DNA from: Pseudomonas putida | Lineage (GTDB): Bacteria; Pseudomonadota; Gammaproteobacteria; Pseudomonadales; Pseudomonadaceae | NCBI RefSeq assembly: GCF_022627325.1 | Contig: NZ_JAETZZ010000001.1 | Location: 682,001-746,000 of the forward strand | DNA length: 64,000 nt | Direction of reading: 5' to 3' | In this document: positions 50,433 to 59,622 of the stretch, one piece after another | How the letters are laid out: each line of letters begins with the position of its first letter | How positions within the stretch are numbered: position 1 is the stretch's first letter | The notes under the pieces: generated by a model | What the model was told of the DNA's origin: nothing | Databases searched by the model: none | What the model saw: the letters and a program-made list of their open reading frames with translations, nothing else | Program-made: the position numbers and the translations under genes

Positions 50433-52586
50433 TCAGTCCTCCTCGCGCTGCAGCACCATCAGCAGCATCGAGCGCCCTTGGACCTGGAACGTGCTCTCGA
50501 ACGGCAAATGCTGGCCCTTGCGCAAGTCCGGCCGGTCGGTGTCCACCAGGCAGCTCCAGTAGTCACCGTCCGGTACCGTCGGCAGCAAGAAAGGCACCAC
50601 ATCGTGGTGACTGTTGACGATCAGCAGCACCGTGGCCTCCGAACCCGGGCGGGCGATGCCACTGACCTGGGCACGGCCGTCGATCAGCATGCCCAGGCAG
50701 CGGCCATGGGGGTCTTCCCACTGCTCCACGGTCATCTCGCTGCCGTCAGGCGCCAGCCAGGTCACGTCCTTGACCCCGATCGCCTCGTTGTAGTCGCCGA
50801 CCAGAAAACGTGAGCGGCGCAGCACCGGGTAGGCCAGGCGCAGGCGAGTCAGGCGTTTGACGAAAGCCAGCAGGCTTTTGCCTTCATCGTCCAGGTCCCA
50901 GTTGACCCAGCCGATCTCGCTGTCCTGGCAGTAGGCATTGTTGTTGCCGTGCTGGGTGCGGCTGAACTCGTCGCCAGCGACGATCATCGGGGTGCCCTGG
51001 GCCAGCAGAAGGGTGGCGAAGAAGTTGCGCATCTGGCGCATGCGCAGGGCATTGATTTCAGGGTCGTCGGTGGGGCCTTCCGCGCCACAGTTCCACGACA
51101 GGTTGTTGTCGGTGCCGTCCTGGTTGTTCTCGTCGTTGTCTTCGTTGTGTTTGCCGTTGTACGACACCAGGTCGCGCAGGGTGAAACCGTCGTGGGCGGT
51201 GACGAAGTTGACCGAGGCATAAGGGCGCCGGCCGCGATTGTTGAACATGTCGCCAGAGGCGGTCATGCGCGAAGCAAAGTCGGCCAGCTGGCCTTCGTCG
51301 CCCTTCCAGAAGGCGCGCACGGTGTCACGGAAGCGGTCGTTCCACTCCGCCCAGCCCGGTGCGAAGTTGCCCACCTGATAGCCCCCTGGGCCACAGTCCC
51401 ATGGCTCGGCGATCAGCTTGACCTGGCTGAGCATCGGGTCCTGGCGGCAGGCGACGAGGAAGCCGTGGCGTTCGCTGTAGCCGTCGTGGTAGCGGCCCAG
51501 GATGGTGGCCAGGTCAAAGCGGAAACCGTCCACGTGCATTTCGCCAGCCCAGTAGCGCAGCGAGTCGGTCACCAGTTGCAGCACGCAGGGGTGGCTGAGG
51601 TCTAGGGTGTTGCCGGTGCCCGAATCGTTGATGTAGTAGCGTTTGTCATCGGGCATCAGCCGGTAGTACGAGGCGTTGTCGATGCCGCGCATGGACAGCG
51701 TCGGGCCGCGCTCGTTGCCCTCGGCGGTGTGGTTGTAGACCACATCGAGGATCACTTCGAGGCCGGCGTCGTGCAGGTGCGCGACCATTTCCTTGAACTC
51801 GGCGATCTTGCCACTGGCCAGGTAGCGCGGGTGCGGTGCGAAGAAGGCGATGCTGTTGTAGCCCCAGTAATTGTTCAGGCCTTTGTCCAGCAGATGCTGG
51901 TCATTGACGAAGGCGTGGATCGGCAGCAGCTCGATGCTTGAAACGCCTAGGTCCTTGATGTGCTTGAGCAACTCGTCATTGGCAAGGCCGGCGAACGTGC
52001 CGCGCAGCTTCTCCGGCACGGCGGGGTGGCGCATGCTGATACCGCGGGCATGTGCTTCGTAGATGATGGTGCGTTCCCACGGAATTTGTACGCGCTGATC
52101 GCGGCCCCAGGTGAAGGCCGGGTCGATGACTTTGCATTTGGGTACGAAGGGCGCGCTGTCGCGCTCGTCGAACGACAGGTCACCGTCGGGGTGGCCGATG
52201 GTGTAGCCAAACAGTGCCTCGGACCATTTCAGGCTGCCGACCAGTTGCTTGGCGTACGGGTCGATCAGCAGTTTGTTGGGATTGAAACGGTGGCCGTTCT
52301 CTGGCTCGTAGGGGCCATAGACTCTGTAGCCGTACACCAGGCCGGGGTGGGCGTCAGGCAGATAGCCGTGGTAGATCTCATCGGTGTACTCCGGCAGCTC
52401 GATGCGCTCGAGCTCCTGCTCCCCCGTGGAATCGAACAGGCACAGCTCGACCTTGGTGGCGTTAGCTGAGAACAGGGCGAAGTTGACGCCCAGCCCATCC
52501 CAGGTGGCGCCGAGCGGGAACGGCATGCCTTCGCGCAGGCGGGACGGTGCTATGGAGCGGGTTTTCTTGGGAATGCGGGGGCTCAT
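50433..52586 (-). CDS. glgX: Glycogen debranching enzyme GlgX
   Basis: GlgX hydrolyses alpha-1,6 branch linkages in glucan, supplying linear chains for TreY. The 717-residue protein from ATG 52586 has CBM48 (GATWDGLGVNFALFSANATKV, key part GVNFALFSANA), then GH13_11 motifs DVVYNHTAEGN, VDGFRFDLATILGR (nucleophile), KLIAEPWDCGPGGYQVG (key part AEPWDCGPG) and VTAHDGFTLRDLVSYN. The open frame extends 26 codons upstream without family similarity. It is the last gene of the minus-strand block, separated from the DUF2934 gene by 143 bases containing a REP doublet. Confidence 0.95.
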   Translation of the reverse strand: MSPRIPKKTRSIAPSRLREGMPFPLGATWDGLGVNFALFSANATKVELCLFDSTGEQELERIELPEYTDEIYHGYLPDAHPGLVYGYRVYGPYEPENGHRFNPNKLLIDPYAKQLVGSLKWSEALFGYTIGHPDGDLSFDERDSAPFVPKCKVIDPAFTWGRDQRVQIPWERTIIYEAHARGISMRHPAVPEKLRGTFAGLANDELLKHIKDLGVSSIELLPIHAFVNDQHLLDKGLNNYWGYNSIAFFAPHPRYLASGKIAEFKEMVAHLHDAGLEVILDVVYNHTAEGNERGPTLSMRGIDNASYYRLMPDDKRYYINDSGTGNTLDLSHPCVLQLVTDSLRYWAGEMHVDGFRFDLATILGRYHDGYSERHGFLVACRQDPMLSQVKLIAEPWDCGPGGYQVGNFAPGWAEWNDRFRDTVRAFWKGDEGQLADFASRMTASGDMFNNRGRRPYASVNFVTAHDGFTLRDLVSYNGKHNEDNDENNQDGTDNNLSWNCGAEGPTDDPEINALRMRQMRNFFATLLLAQGTPMIVAGDEFSRTQHGNNNAYCQDSEIGWVNWDLDDEGKSLLAFVKRLTRLRLAYPVLRRSRFLVGDYNEAIGVKDVTWLAPDGSEMTVEQWEDPHGRCLGMLIDGRAQVSGIARPGSEATVLLIVNSHHDVVPFLLPTVPDGDYWSCLVDTDRPDLRKGQHLPFESTFQVQGRSMLLMVLQREED

Positions 52587-52634
52587 GGCAGTTCTCGGAT
52601 AGCCGTAGGGAGGGGGCGGATGGTGCTTGAGGTG

Positions 52635-52731
52635 CGGCCCTTTCGGCGGCAAGCCGGCGCCCACAGCAACCCCTGGGTGTTGGAGAACGCTGTGGGAGCC
52701 GGCTTGCCGGCGACAGGGCCGGGGCTGGCTC
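52635..52731. repeat. REP doublet between the DUF2934 gene and glgX
   Basis: GGCGGCAAGCCGGCGCCCACAGC and GCTGTGGGAGCCGGCTTGCCGGCGACAGGG are inverted copies separated by about 20 bases; key cores are CGGCAAGCCGGCGCCCACAG and its complement. The orientation is that of a paired REP (BIME-like) element and it probably modulates glgX expression. Confidence 0.75.
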
Positions 52732-53011
52732 AGCCAGCAGCCGGCTTCTTCGCTGTCTTGGGCTTTTTCGCAGCGGCCGGTTTCACCCCGGGCAGCGCCG
52801 CTGCCTTAGGTTCGGCGGGCGCTTTGGGCTGCGCTGCAACCTTGGGCTTGGCGGCAGCCTTCTTGCGAGGCGCAGCCTTGGGCGCCAACGCCTCGGCTTC
52901 GGCCAATTTGCGAGCCATGTCCCAGTGGCGTTGTTCCTCGCCTACAGGCTTACCCTCAGACTCCCAGATCTGGTAGGCAAATTCGCGAATACGTTTTTCA
53001 TCGACACTCAT
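52730..53011 (-). CDS. DUF2934 protein with lysine/alanine-rich tail
   Basis: A 93-residue protein from ATG 53011 (AGGAG upstream; ATG 53014 is an equal alternative). Residues 1-40 form the DUF2934 domain (RIREFAYQIWESEGKPVGEEQRHWDMA, key parts AYQIWESEGKP and HWDMA). The rest is a low-complexity Ala-Pro-Lys tail (APRKKAAAKPKVA..., AAAKKPKTAKKPAAG), reminiscent of histone-like AlgP tails. Function unknown. It starts 17 bases after treY, and this position in the trehalose operon suggests a link to that pathway. Confidence 0.82.
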   Translation of the reverse strand: MSVDEKRIREFAYQIWESEGKPVGEEQRHWDMARKLAEAEALAPKAAPRKKAAAKPKVAAQPKAPAEPKAAALPGVKPAAAKKPKTAKKPAAG

Positions 53012-53028
53012 CATGACGCTCCTGATGC

Positions 53029-55803
53029 TCAAGATTGTTGTATCAACACATTGACCGGAAATTCCGATAGTACGGCGCTCAACATCAGCTCCTTTGAAGG
53101 GCTGACCACCGCGCTAGGGAAAAGTCCCATCGAGTTGGCAGGCGACAAGGCAAACGGCAATATCACCCGGGTGTCGTCCCAGTTCTGTGCCGGGATCAAC
53201 GGTGTTGAAGCGCCGCCCAACAGGCCGCTGGCCAAGCGCGGGGCAATGACGATGGCGCGGTGGTCCTCACCCAGCCGGGCGAAGGCCAGCACCTTGTCGG
53301 CATGGCGCCCCTGCACGGTCAGCGGCAGGTAGGCACCACGGCGGAACAGTTCGGCATGGGCCTGCCGACAATCCAGCAGCCGTGCCAGCAGCGCCTGCTT
53401 GATGCGGCCGTCGCGCCAGTGCGCCAGCAGCTCGGTCACCGGCAGGGCGTCATCAAGCGTGCAGCGCCTTTTAGCGTAGTCCACCGGGCGGCGGTTGTCG
53501 GGGTCTACCAGGCTGAAATCCCAGTACTCATTGCCCTGATAGAGGTCCGGCACGCCGGGCACGGTGCTGCGCAGCAGCGCCTGGACCAGGCCATTCAGAG
53601 CGCCGGGGGTGGCGATCAAGTGTGCGGCGTCGGCCAGGGACTGGCGCAATTGCTGGTTCTCGCGGCCGAGCAGCAGGCCATCGACGTAGGCCGCGCAGGC
53701 GCCCTCATACGCCTCGTTAGGGGCGTTCCAGCTGCTGCGCAGCTTGGCTTCGCGCAGCGCCTTCTGCTGCCATTGGCGGATGCGCCCGGCATAGTGCTGC
53801 AGGGCGTTATCGTCGTGCAGGTCAAGGTCCAGGGGCCAACTGCCCAGCAGCGTCTGCAGCAGCAGTAGCTCGTCGCCCGGGCTTGGCGCAATGCCGTCTT
53901 CAAGCTGTTCACGCAGCGGTGCAGCCAGCTCGCGCCAATGCTCCACGCGGCTGGCGAACCAAGGGCCGCGCTCACTGAGCACCGCCAGCCGCGCGCGGGT
54001 GTCTTCGCCGCGTTTGTGGTCATGGGTGGCGGTGGCCAGCAGGTTGTCGGGGAAGTCGCGCAGGCGGCGCTGGGCCTCGTTGTGAAAGTGTTCGGGGCCG
54101 GCACTGAAACGCTCGGCCTCGAAGCCTACGTCGTTGCGCGACAGCAGACGCGCCGAGCGGTAGAAGGTGGTGTCTTCCACGGCCTTGGCGGCGCTGGGCG
54201 CGGTCAGCTGCTGAAAGCGCACGCAGGCATGGCGCAGGTGTTTGCGCTGCCGGCCAGGAGGCAGCCTGCGCCACCCCAGGCCGCCAAGCCACTGCTCAAG
54301 CTGCTCGAGCAATGGCCAGTCCGCTTCGCTGAGGTCCTGGCGGGCATTGGCCAGGGCCTGCTGGAAGAATTTCTCGTCTTCGGCCGGGCGGCCGCAGGCA
54401 TTGAAGTACGTGCGGTACACCGGATAGTGGGCGACCAGAGCTTGCAAGGCGCGGCGTATCGCCCCAAGGGTCAGGTCGCGGGTCATCAGGTCATCGCGCG
54501 CGACTTGCAGCAGCGCCTGGGCCACCGACTCACAGTCGCCGGCCAGGCTGGCATTGAGCACCAGGTGCCGAGCCTGGCGTACTTCCTCCTCGAAGTCCGG
54601 GCGCTCGCTGACAGTGGCCCACAGTTCGGTCAGCGGGGCTTCGCCTGCGGGGTCGTGCTGTAGCAGCGAGACCTGGTTCATGAACTCGTAGCCGGTGGTG
54701 CCGTCGGTGAGCCAATCCCGGTGCAGGTGTTCTTCGCTGCCAAGGATCTTCTCGACGTAGATCGGGAAATGCTCGAGCGCTGCATCGAGGGGGCGCTTGG
54801 CCAGCAGACCGTCGACCCGCCGGCGTAGCTTGCGGCAGTAGCCGCGAGGGTCGGCCAGGCCGTCGATATGATCGATACGCAGGCCGTCGACCAGGCCGCG
54901 CTCGATCAGCTCGAACAGCTTGGCATGGGTCGCCTCGAACACCACCGAGCGCTCTACGCGCAAACCGCCCAGCTCGTTGATGTCGAAGAACCGTCGCCAG
55001 TTGATGTCGTCGGCGGCAGTGCGCCAGCTGGCCAGCCGGTAGGTTTGCCGTTCAAGGAGCAGGTGCAGGCGCTGCAGGCCGCTCTCGGTGCGGCTGTCGA
55101 AGGCCAGCAGTGCAGACTGCAGGTCAGCGCCCTCGCGTACCAGGCGGGCCAGTTCGGCCTGCACCGGCAACGCGGCTGCCAGCGGGTCGGCGGCATCGTT
55201 CAGTGCGGTGAAGTGTTCGGCCAGCCGCTGCAGGGCAGGCTCGGGGCTCAGCGAAAGAATCCAGCCATAGTCGACCGGGCAGATCGGGAAGCGGTGCTCG
55301 TAATGGGCCACCTGCAGCACGCCAGTGTGCGCGTCGAATTCCAGTGGAATTTCGCCATTTTTCAGCGCGGCGCCATAGTCGCAGCCCAAAAAGGGCAACA
55401 ACAGCTGGCCGGCCAGCAGTGGGTCGCTGGAGTGCCACTGGATATCGAAGAACTCGGCGTAGGGGCTACGCCGGCCCCACGCCAGCAGGCTCTGCCACCA
55501 CGGGTTGTCCGCGCCGCCGACGGCCATGTGATTGGACACGGTATCCAGGATCAGCCCCATGCCGTGCTGGCGCAAGGCGGCCACCAGCCGCTGCAGCGCA
55601 GCCTCGCCGCCGAGCTCTGGGTTGACTTGGGTCGGGTCGACCACATCGTAGCCGTGGCGTGAACCGGCGCGGGCCTTGAGGATGGGCGAGGCGTACAGGT
55701 GGGTGATGCCCAATTGGGCAAAGTAGGGCACCAGCGGCAGTGCGTGGTCGAGGGTGAAATCGCTGTGAAACTGCAGGCGCAGGGTGGCGGACAACGGCTT
55801 CAT
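53029..55803 (-). CDS. treY: Malto-oligosyltrehalose synthase TreY
   Basis: TreY rearranges the reducing-end linkage of maltodextrin into a trehalose end. The 924-residue protein has the GH13_26 features: LRLQFHSDFTLDHAL, GITHLYASPIL, HGYDVVDPTQVNPELGGE (key part GYDVVDP), ILDTVSNHMA, VDGLRIDHIDGLADPRGY (key part LRIDHIDGLADP), IYVEKILGSEE and a TATHDHKRGED segment. A long helical insertion is normal for the family. Its start overlaps the malQ stop (ATGA), showing coupling. Confidence 0.96.
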   Translation of the reverse strand: MKPLSATLRLQFHSDFTLDHALPLVPYFAQLGITHLYASPILKARAGSRHGYDVVDPTQVNPELGGEAALQRLVAALRQHGMGLILDTVSNHMAVGGADNPWWQSLLAWGRRSPYAEFFDIQWHSSDPLLAGQLLLPFLGCDYGAALKNGEIPLEFDAHTGVLQVAHYEHRFPICPVDYGWILSLSPEPALQRLAEHFTALNDAADPLAAALPVQAELARLVREGADLQSALLAFDSRTESGLQRLHLLLERQTYRLASWRTAADDINWRRFFDINELGGLRVERSVVFEATHAKLFELIERGLVDGLRIDHIDGLADPRGYCRKLRRRVDGLLAKRPLDAALEHFPIYVEKILGSEEHLHRDWLTDGTTGYEFMNQVSLLQHDPAGEAPLTELWATVSERPDFEEEVRQARHLVLNASLAGDCESVAQALLQVARDDLMTRDLTLGAIRRALQALVAHYPVYRTYFNACGRPAEDEKFFQQALANARQDLSEADWPLLEQLEQWLGGLGWRRLPPGRQRKHLRHACVRFQQLTAPSAAKAVEDTTFYRSARLLSRNDVGFEAERFSAGPEHFHNEAQRRLRDFPDNLLATATHDHKRGEDTRARLAVLSERGPWFASRVEHWRELAAPLREQLEDGIAPSPGDELLLLQTLLGSWPLDLDLHDDNALQHYAGRIRQWQQKALREAKLRSSWNAPNEAYEGACAAYVDGLLLGRENQQLRQSLADAAHLIATPGALNGLVQALLRSTVPGVPDLYQGNEYWDFSLVDPDNRRPVDYAKRRCTLDDALPVTELLAHWRDGRIKQALLARLLDCRQAHAELFRRGAYLPLTVQGRHADKVLAFARLGEDHRAIVIAPRLASGLLGGASTPLIPAQNWDDTRVILPFALSPANSMGLFPSAVVSPSKELMLSAVLSEFPVNVLIQQS

Positions 55804-57869
55804 TGATCACGCTCCCAGGCTTGCTCGCGGGCCTGGGCCAACAGCTCCAGGCGGCGTGCGGCATCTTCGTCGTCGAGCAGTTCGCGCACCGGCAGCGCGA
55901 ATCGCCGGCGCCAGTTGGGGTGGCCGTCAGTCGTGCCGGGCAAGTTGGGTTGCTCTTCACTGCCGAGCAGGTCTTCGAGCGGGATCAGCACCAGCGGTGC
56001 GCGGGTGTGACCAACGTAACGGATGGCAGCATCGATCAAGTGGTCGTTATCCTTTAGTGGGCCGTAATTGGCTTCAAGCGTGCGGCGCAGGCCGTCACGC
56101 TCTTTCTGTCGCGCCTGACGCCAGTGCAGCTCGGTGGCGTCATCGATCAGTTGCAGGCGCTGGCTCCAGTCGATGTCGCGGTTTTGCAGCCAGCCGGCCA
56201 GCGGCGCCAGGTCATGGGTGCCGGTGGTGGCCAGGGCTTTGTCTGGCCAGTCGAGGATTGGCGTGAAGTGGCCCGGCTGGGCCTGCTCGAAAGGCAGCAC
56301 GCGCATGCCCAGCACGGCCTTGTCCGCCAGCTGTTCGCGCAGGCCTTCAGGTACCGTGCCCAGGTCTTCACCCAGGACGATTGCCTGGTGCCGCACAGAC
56401 TCAAGGGCCAGCAGGCGCAGCAGGTCCTGGAGCGGATAATGCAGGTAGGCCCCTTCGTTGGGCTTGCAGCCACGGGGGATCAGCCACAGGCGGCGCAGCC
56501 CCATCACATGGTCGATGCGCAAGCCGCCTGCGTGGGCCAGGTTGGCCCGCAGCATTTCGATGAAGGCGCGGTAGCCATTGCGTTTGAGGCCTTCGGGCGA
56601 GAAGGCGCAGATGCCCCAGTCCTGGCCGCTGCGGTTGAGGATGTCCGGAGGGGCACCCACATTCAGGTCGGCCAGCAGCTCGTCCTGGCGGCTCCAGGCC
56701 TGGCTGCCGGCACCGTCGGCGCCCACCGCCAGGTCGGCGATCAGGCCGACCGCCATGCCGTTGCTTCGGGCGGCCTCCTGGGCACGCTGCAGGCTGCGCT
56801 CGGTCAGCCACTGGCAGAATGCATGGAACTCGACTTTGGCTGGATACGCGCTGGCGAAGGCCTCCACTTCCGGGTGATAGGGGTCGTGCCAGGCGCTCGG
56901 CCAGTTGCGCCAATCGGCGCCCAGGCCGTCGTCCACGGCTCGTGCCTGCAGCACTTCGAAGCGGCAGTGGTGCTCCAGCGCCTGGCCAGCGGCCTCGCGG
57001 AAGCTCTCGAAGTCCTTGCGCAGAGGGTGCTCGGCCTGGCTGAAATTCTGGTACAGGGCGTCGAGCAGGCGCAGGCGGGCGCCGGCAGCGCGTGGCCAGT
57101 CGACCAGCGGGTTTTGCTCGAGGTCTTCCAGGGTTTGCTCCAGGCCGCAGGCCTCCACTGCCATGCGCACGGCACGTTCACCGAGCACGGCAGCAGGGCT
57201 GGCATACAGGGGGTTGAGCAGCAGGCGGCTGGAGGGGGAGTAGGGGCTGTAGTGCTGCTGGTCGTGCGCTGACAGGGCGTGGATCGGGCTGATGGCGAGG
57301 GCATCGGCACCCCGTTCCGCCGCGCTGCGCGCCAGTTGCTCCAGGGCCAGGCAGTCGCCGTAGCCGCCATCACCTGGGCGGCGCAGGCTGTAGAGCTGCG
57401 CCGCAATGCCCCAGCAGCGCGGAGGCGGCTGGTCGACAGCGTCCTCCAGGCTGTGGCAACGCAGCGGTGCCACAGCCACTGTGAACGTGCGGCCATCGAT
57501 GTCCACTTGGTGATAGCCCAAGGGCAGTTCGCCAGGCAGTTGTGCCTGGCTGTCGAGGGTAAGCGCGAGCTGGCTGTGGTCTTCCAGGGTGCAGCGGGCG
57601 GCGCTGCCTGCGCTGAAGTAACGTGCCAATTCCAGTGGCCGGCCCAGGTCGGCGGTCAACAGTGGCGGTAAGTGTTCGCTGTCTTGGGCGACGTCCACGG
57701 CGTGCAGGCTGTCCTGGATGGCGCTTTCGTCACTGGCGGGGTGGCCAAGCGCCTCGAGGACCTTGCGCAGCACGTCGTCGCTAACCTGTTGTGGCCTGTC
57801 GTTGGCGTCGATCCAGTCGCGGGCCAGCCCTACGCGGGCGGCCAGGCGGTGTAATGCAGTGTCACTCAT
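55800..57869 (-). CDS. malQ: 4-alpha-glucanotransferase MalQ
   Basis: MalQ disproportionates malto-oligosaccharides and recycles the short products of TreYZ and GlgX. The 689-residue protein has an N-terminal GH77 extension (LHRLAARVGLARDWIDANDRP, key part DWIDANDRPQ) and catalytic motifs LRIDHVMGLRRLWLIP (nucleophile), VLGEDLGTVPE (acid/base) and TTGTHDLAPLAGW. Its start overlaps the treZ stop and its stop overlaps the treY start, both as ATGA. Confidence 0.95.
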   Translation of the reverse strand: MSDTALHRLAARVGLARDWIDANDRPQQVSDDVLRKVLEALGHPASDESAIQDSLHAVDVAQDSEHLPPLLTADLGRPLELARYFSAGSAARCTLEDHSQLALTLDSQAQLPGELPLGYHQVDIDGRTFTVAVAPLRCHSLEDAVDQPPPRCWGIAAQLYSLRRPGDGGYGDCLALEQLARSAAERGADALAISPIHALSAHDQQHYSPYSPSSRLLLNPLYASPAAVLGERAVRMAVEACGLEQTLEDLEQNPLVDWPRAAGARLRLLDALYQNFSQAEHPLRKDFESFREAAGQALEHHCRFEVLQARAVDDGLGADWRNWPSAWHDPYHPEVEAFASAYPAKVEFHAFCQWLTERSLQRAQEAARSNGMAVGLIADLAVGADGAGSQAWSRQDELLADLNVGAPPDILNRSGQDWGICAFSPEGLKRNGYRAFIEMLRANLAHAGGLRIDHVMGLRRLWLIPRGCKPNEGAYLHYPLQDLLRLLALESVRHQAIVLGEDLGTVPEGLREQLADKAVLGMRVLPFEQAQPGHFTPILDWPDKALATTGTHDLAPLAGWLQNRDIDWSQRLQLIDDATELHWRQARQKERDGLRRTLEANYGPLKDNDHLIDAAIRYVGHTRAPLVLIPLEDLLGSEEQPNLPGTTDGHPNWRRRFALPVRELLDDEDAARRLELLAQAREQAWERDQ

Positions 57870-59608
57870 GGGCGCTCCTGGCCAGGTGCAAGCAGGCTGA
57901 CCACGCAGCTGTACGCAGACAGTGCGGTGTCAGGGTGCGTGGTGTCGCTACTGTCGAACAGGCGGTGCTCGGCAGGAGGCAGGTCGACCGGTTGTGGCGT
58001 GGAGGCCAGGTTCAGGTCGATGCGCAGGGTGTCGCCATTGCCCAGGCGCCAGCGTGCGGTAAGTGCCTTCTCGCCCAGTACCTCGGCGCCCAGCGCACGG
58101 CTGCCAGGCAGGTGCGGTATGACGTGGCGCCGGCGCAGTTCCAGCAGTTGCTGATAAAGGCCGTGCCAGCCGGCGATGACTTCCTGACGCTGCGGCCGTG
58201 AGGCCTGGAATGTCTGCTCGGCATTGGGGTCCGGGATGCGCTCGCGTTGCGCGGGGTCGGCAAAGGCGGTGAAGTGGGCGAATTCGCCACGCCGCCCTTC
58301 GCGCACGGCATCAGCCAGCTCGTCATGGAAGTCGGTGAAGAACAGAAATGGCCGGCAACTGCCATCTTCGTCACCCATGAACAGCAGCGGGATCATCGGC
58401 GCCAGCAGCAGCAGGCCGGTCGCGGCACGCAGGGCAGGGGCCGGGCACAGGCGGGTCAGGCGTTCGCCCAGGGCGCGGTTGCCGATCTGGTCGTGGTTTT
58501 GTAAGAACAGGACGAACGAACTGGGCTCAAGGTGGCCACTGGGTTCGCCGCGGGGTTGGCCATGGCGGTTGGCCTGGCCCTGGAACACGAAGCCTTCGGA
58601 CAGGCAGCGGGCCAGCTTTTCGATCGGTTGTTGCTGGTAGTCGGCGTAGTACCCTTCGGTTTCACCCGTGAGCAACACATGCAGGGCATTGTGGCCATCG
58701 TCGTTCCATTGGGCGTCGAAGCCCTGTTCCAGCAAGAACGCCTGGTTGTGTTCGTTCTCCAGCATCAGCCACACCTGCCGGCCAGGCTCCACCGCCGCGC
58801 GTACCCGTTGCGCCAGTTCGATGAGGAAGTCGGGCTGGTCGATGGCATGCACGGCATCCAGGCGCAGGCCGTCGCAGCGGTAGTCGCACAGCCACATCAG
58901 GGCGTTCTGGATGAAGAACTCACGCACCTCTGGCCGGCGGAAGTCGATGGCTGCGCCCCAGGGCGTCTGCCGGTCTTCACGGAAGAACGGGCTGGCGTAC
59001 TGATGCAGGTAGTTGCCGTCCGGGCCGAAGTGGTTATAAACCACATCCACCACCACCATCAGGCCCTGGCCGTGGGCGTCATCGACCAGCGCGCACAATT
59101 GCTCAGGGCTGCCATAACTGTGCTGCGGCGCGTATGGCAGCACGCCGTCGTAACCCCAGTTGCGCTCGCCAGGGAACTGCCCGAGGGGCATCAGCTCAAC
59201 GGCAGTGATGCCCAGCTCGGCCAGGCGAGGCAGGTAACGGCTGACACCCGAGAAACCTTCGAGCACCCCCACATGCAATTCCTGAATGACCGCTTCGTGC
59301 CAAGGGCGCCCTTGCCAGGGATGCTGCCAGGCATAGGCCTGGGTATTCACCACCTGGCTTGGGCCCTGTACGCCCTCGGGCTGGTAGCGCGAGGCCGGAT
59401 CGGCCACCTGCAGCTCGCCGTCGATGCGGTAGTGGTAACGGTCACCGGCCTGGCACGGGGCAACCCCCGTAAACCAGCCGTTTGCGTCGGGCAGCAGCTC
59501 GATCGGCGGCTGCTGCTCCAGTTCCAAGCTCACGCTGCGCGCATCCGGCGCCCATAGGGCGAAGCGCGCCGACGTGGCGTCCAGCATGTGTGCGCCATGC
59601 CTGTGCAT
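57866..59608 (-). CDS. treZ: Malto-oligosyltrehalose trehalohydrolase TreZ
   Basis: TreZ releases trehalose from the chain end made by TreY. From ATG 59608 (GGGGAG seven bases upstream) it has 580 residues, with a CBM48-like N-terminus (RFALWAPDARSVSLEL), then IQELHVGVLEGFSG, GVELMPLG-like AVELMPLGQFPGERNWGYDG (key part FPGERNWGYDG), CDGLRLDAVHAI (nucleophile), LMLENEHN (acid/base) and LQNHDQIGNRA. The upstream 29 codons of the open frame overlap glgA and are not family-like. It lies 14 bases after glgA. Confidence 0.95.
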   Translation of the reverse strand: MHRHGAHMLDATSARFALWAPDARSVSLELEQQPPIELLPDANGWFTGVAPCQAGDRYHYRIDGELQVADPASRYQPEGVQGPSQVVNTQAYAWQHPWQGRPWHEAVIQELHVGVLEGFSGVSRYLPRLAELGITAVELMPLGQFPGERNWGYDGVLPYAPQHSYGSPEQLCALVDDAHGQGLMVVVDVVYNHFGPDGNYLHQYASPFFREDRQTPWGAAIDFRRPEVREFFIQNALMWLCDYRCDGLRLDAVHAIDQPDFLIELAQRVRAAVEPGRQVWLMLENEHNQAFLLEQGFDAQWNDDGHNALHVLLTGETEGYYADYQQQPIEKLARCLSEGFVFQGQANRHGQPRGEPSGHLEPSSFVLFLQNHDQIGNRALGERLTRLCPAPALRAATGLLLLAPMIPLLFMGDEDGSCRPFLFFTDFHDELADAVREGRRGEFAHFTAFADPAQRERIPDPNAEQTFQASRPQRQEVIAGWHGLYQQLLELRRRHVIPHLPGSRALGAEVLGEKALTARWRLGNGDTLRIDLNLASTPQPVDLPPAEHRLFDSSDTTHPDTALSAYSCVVSLLAPGQERP

Positions 59609-59622
59609 CTTCGACTCCCCGC

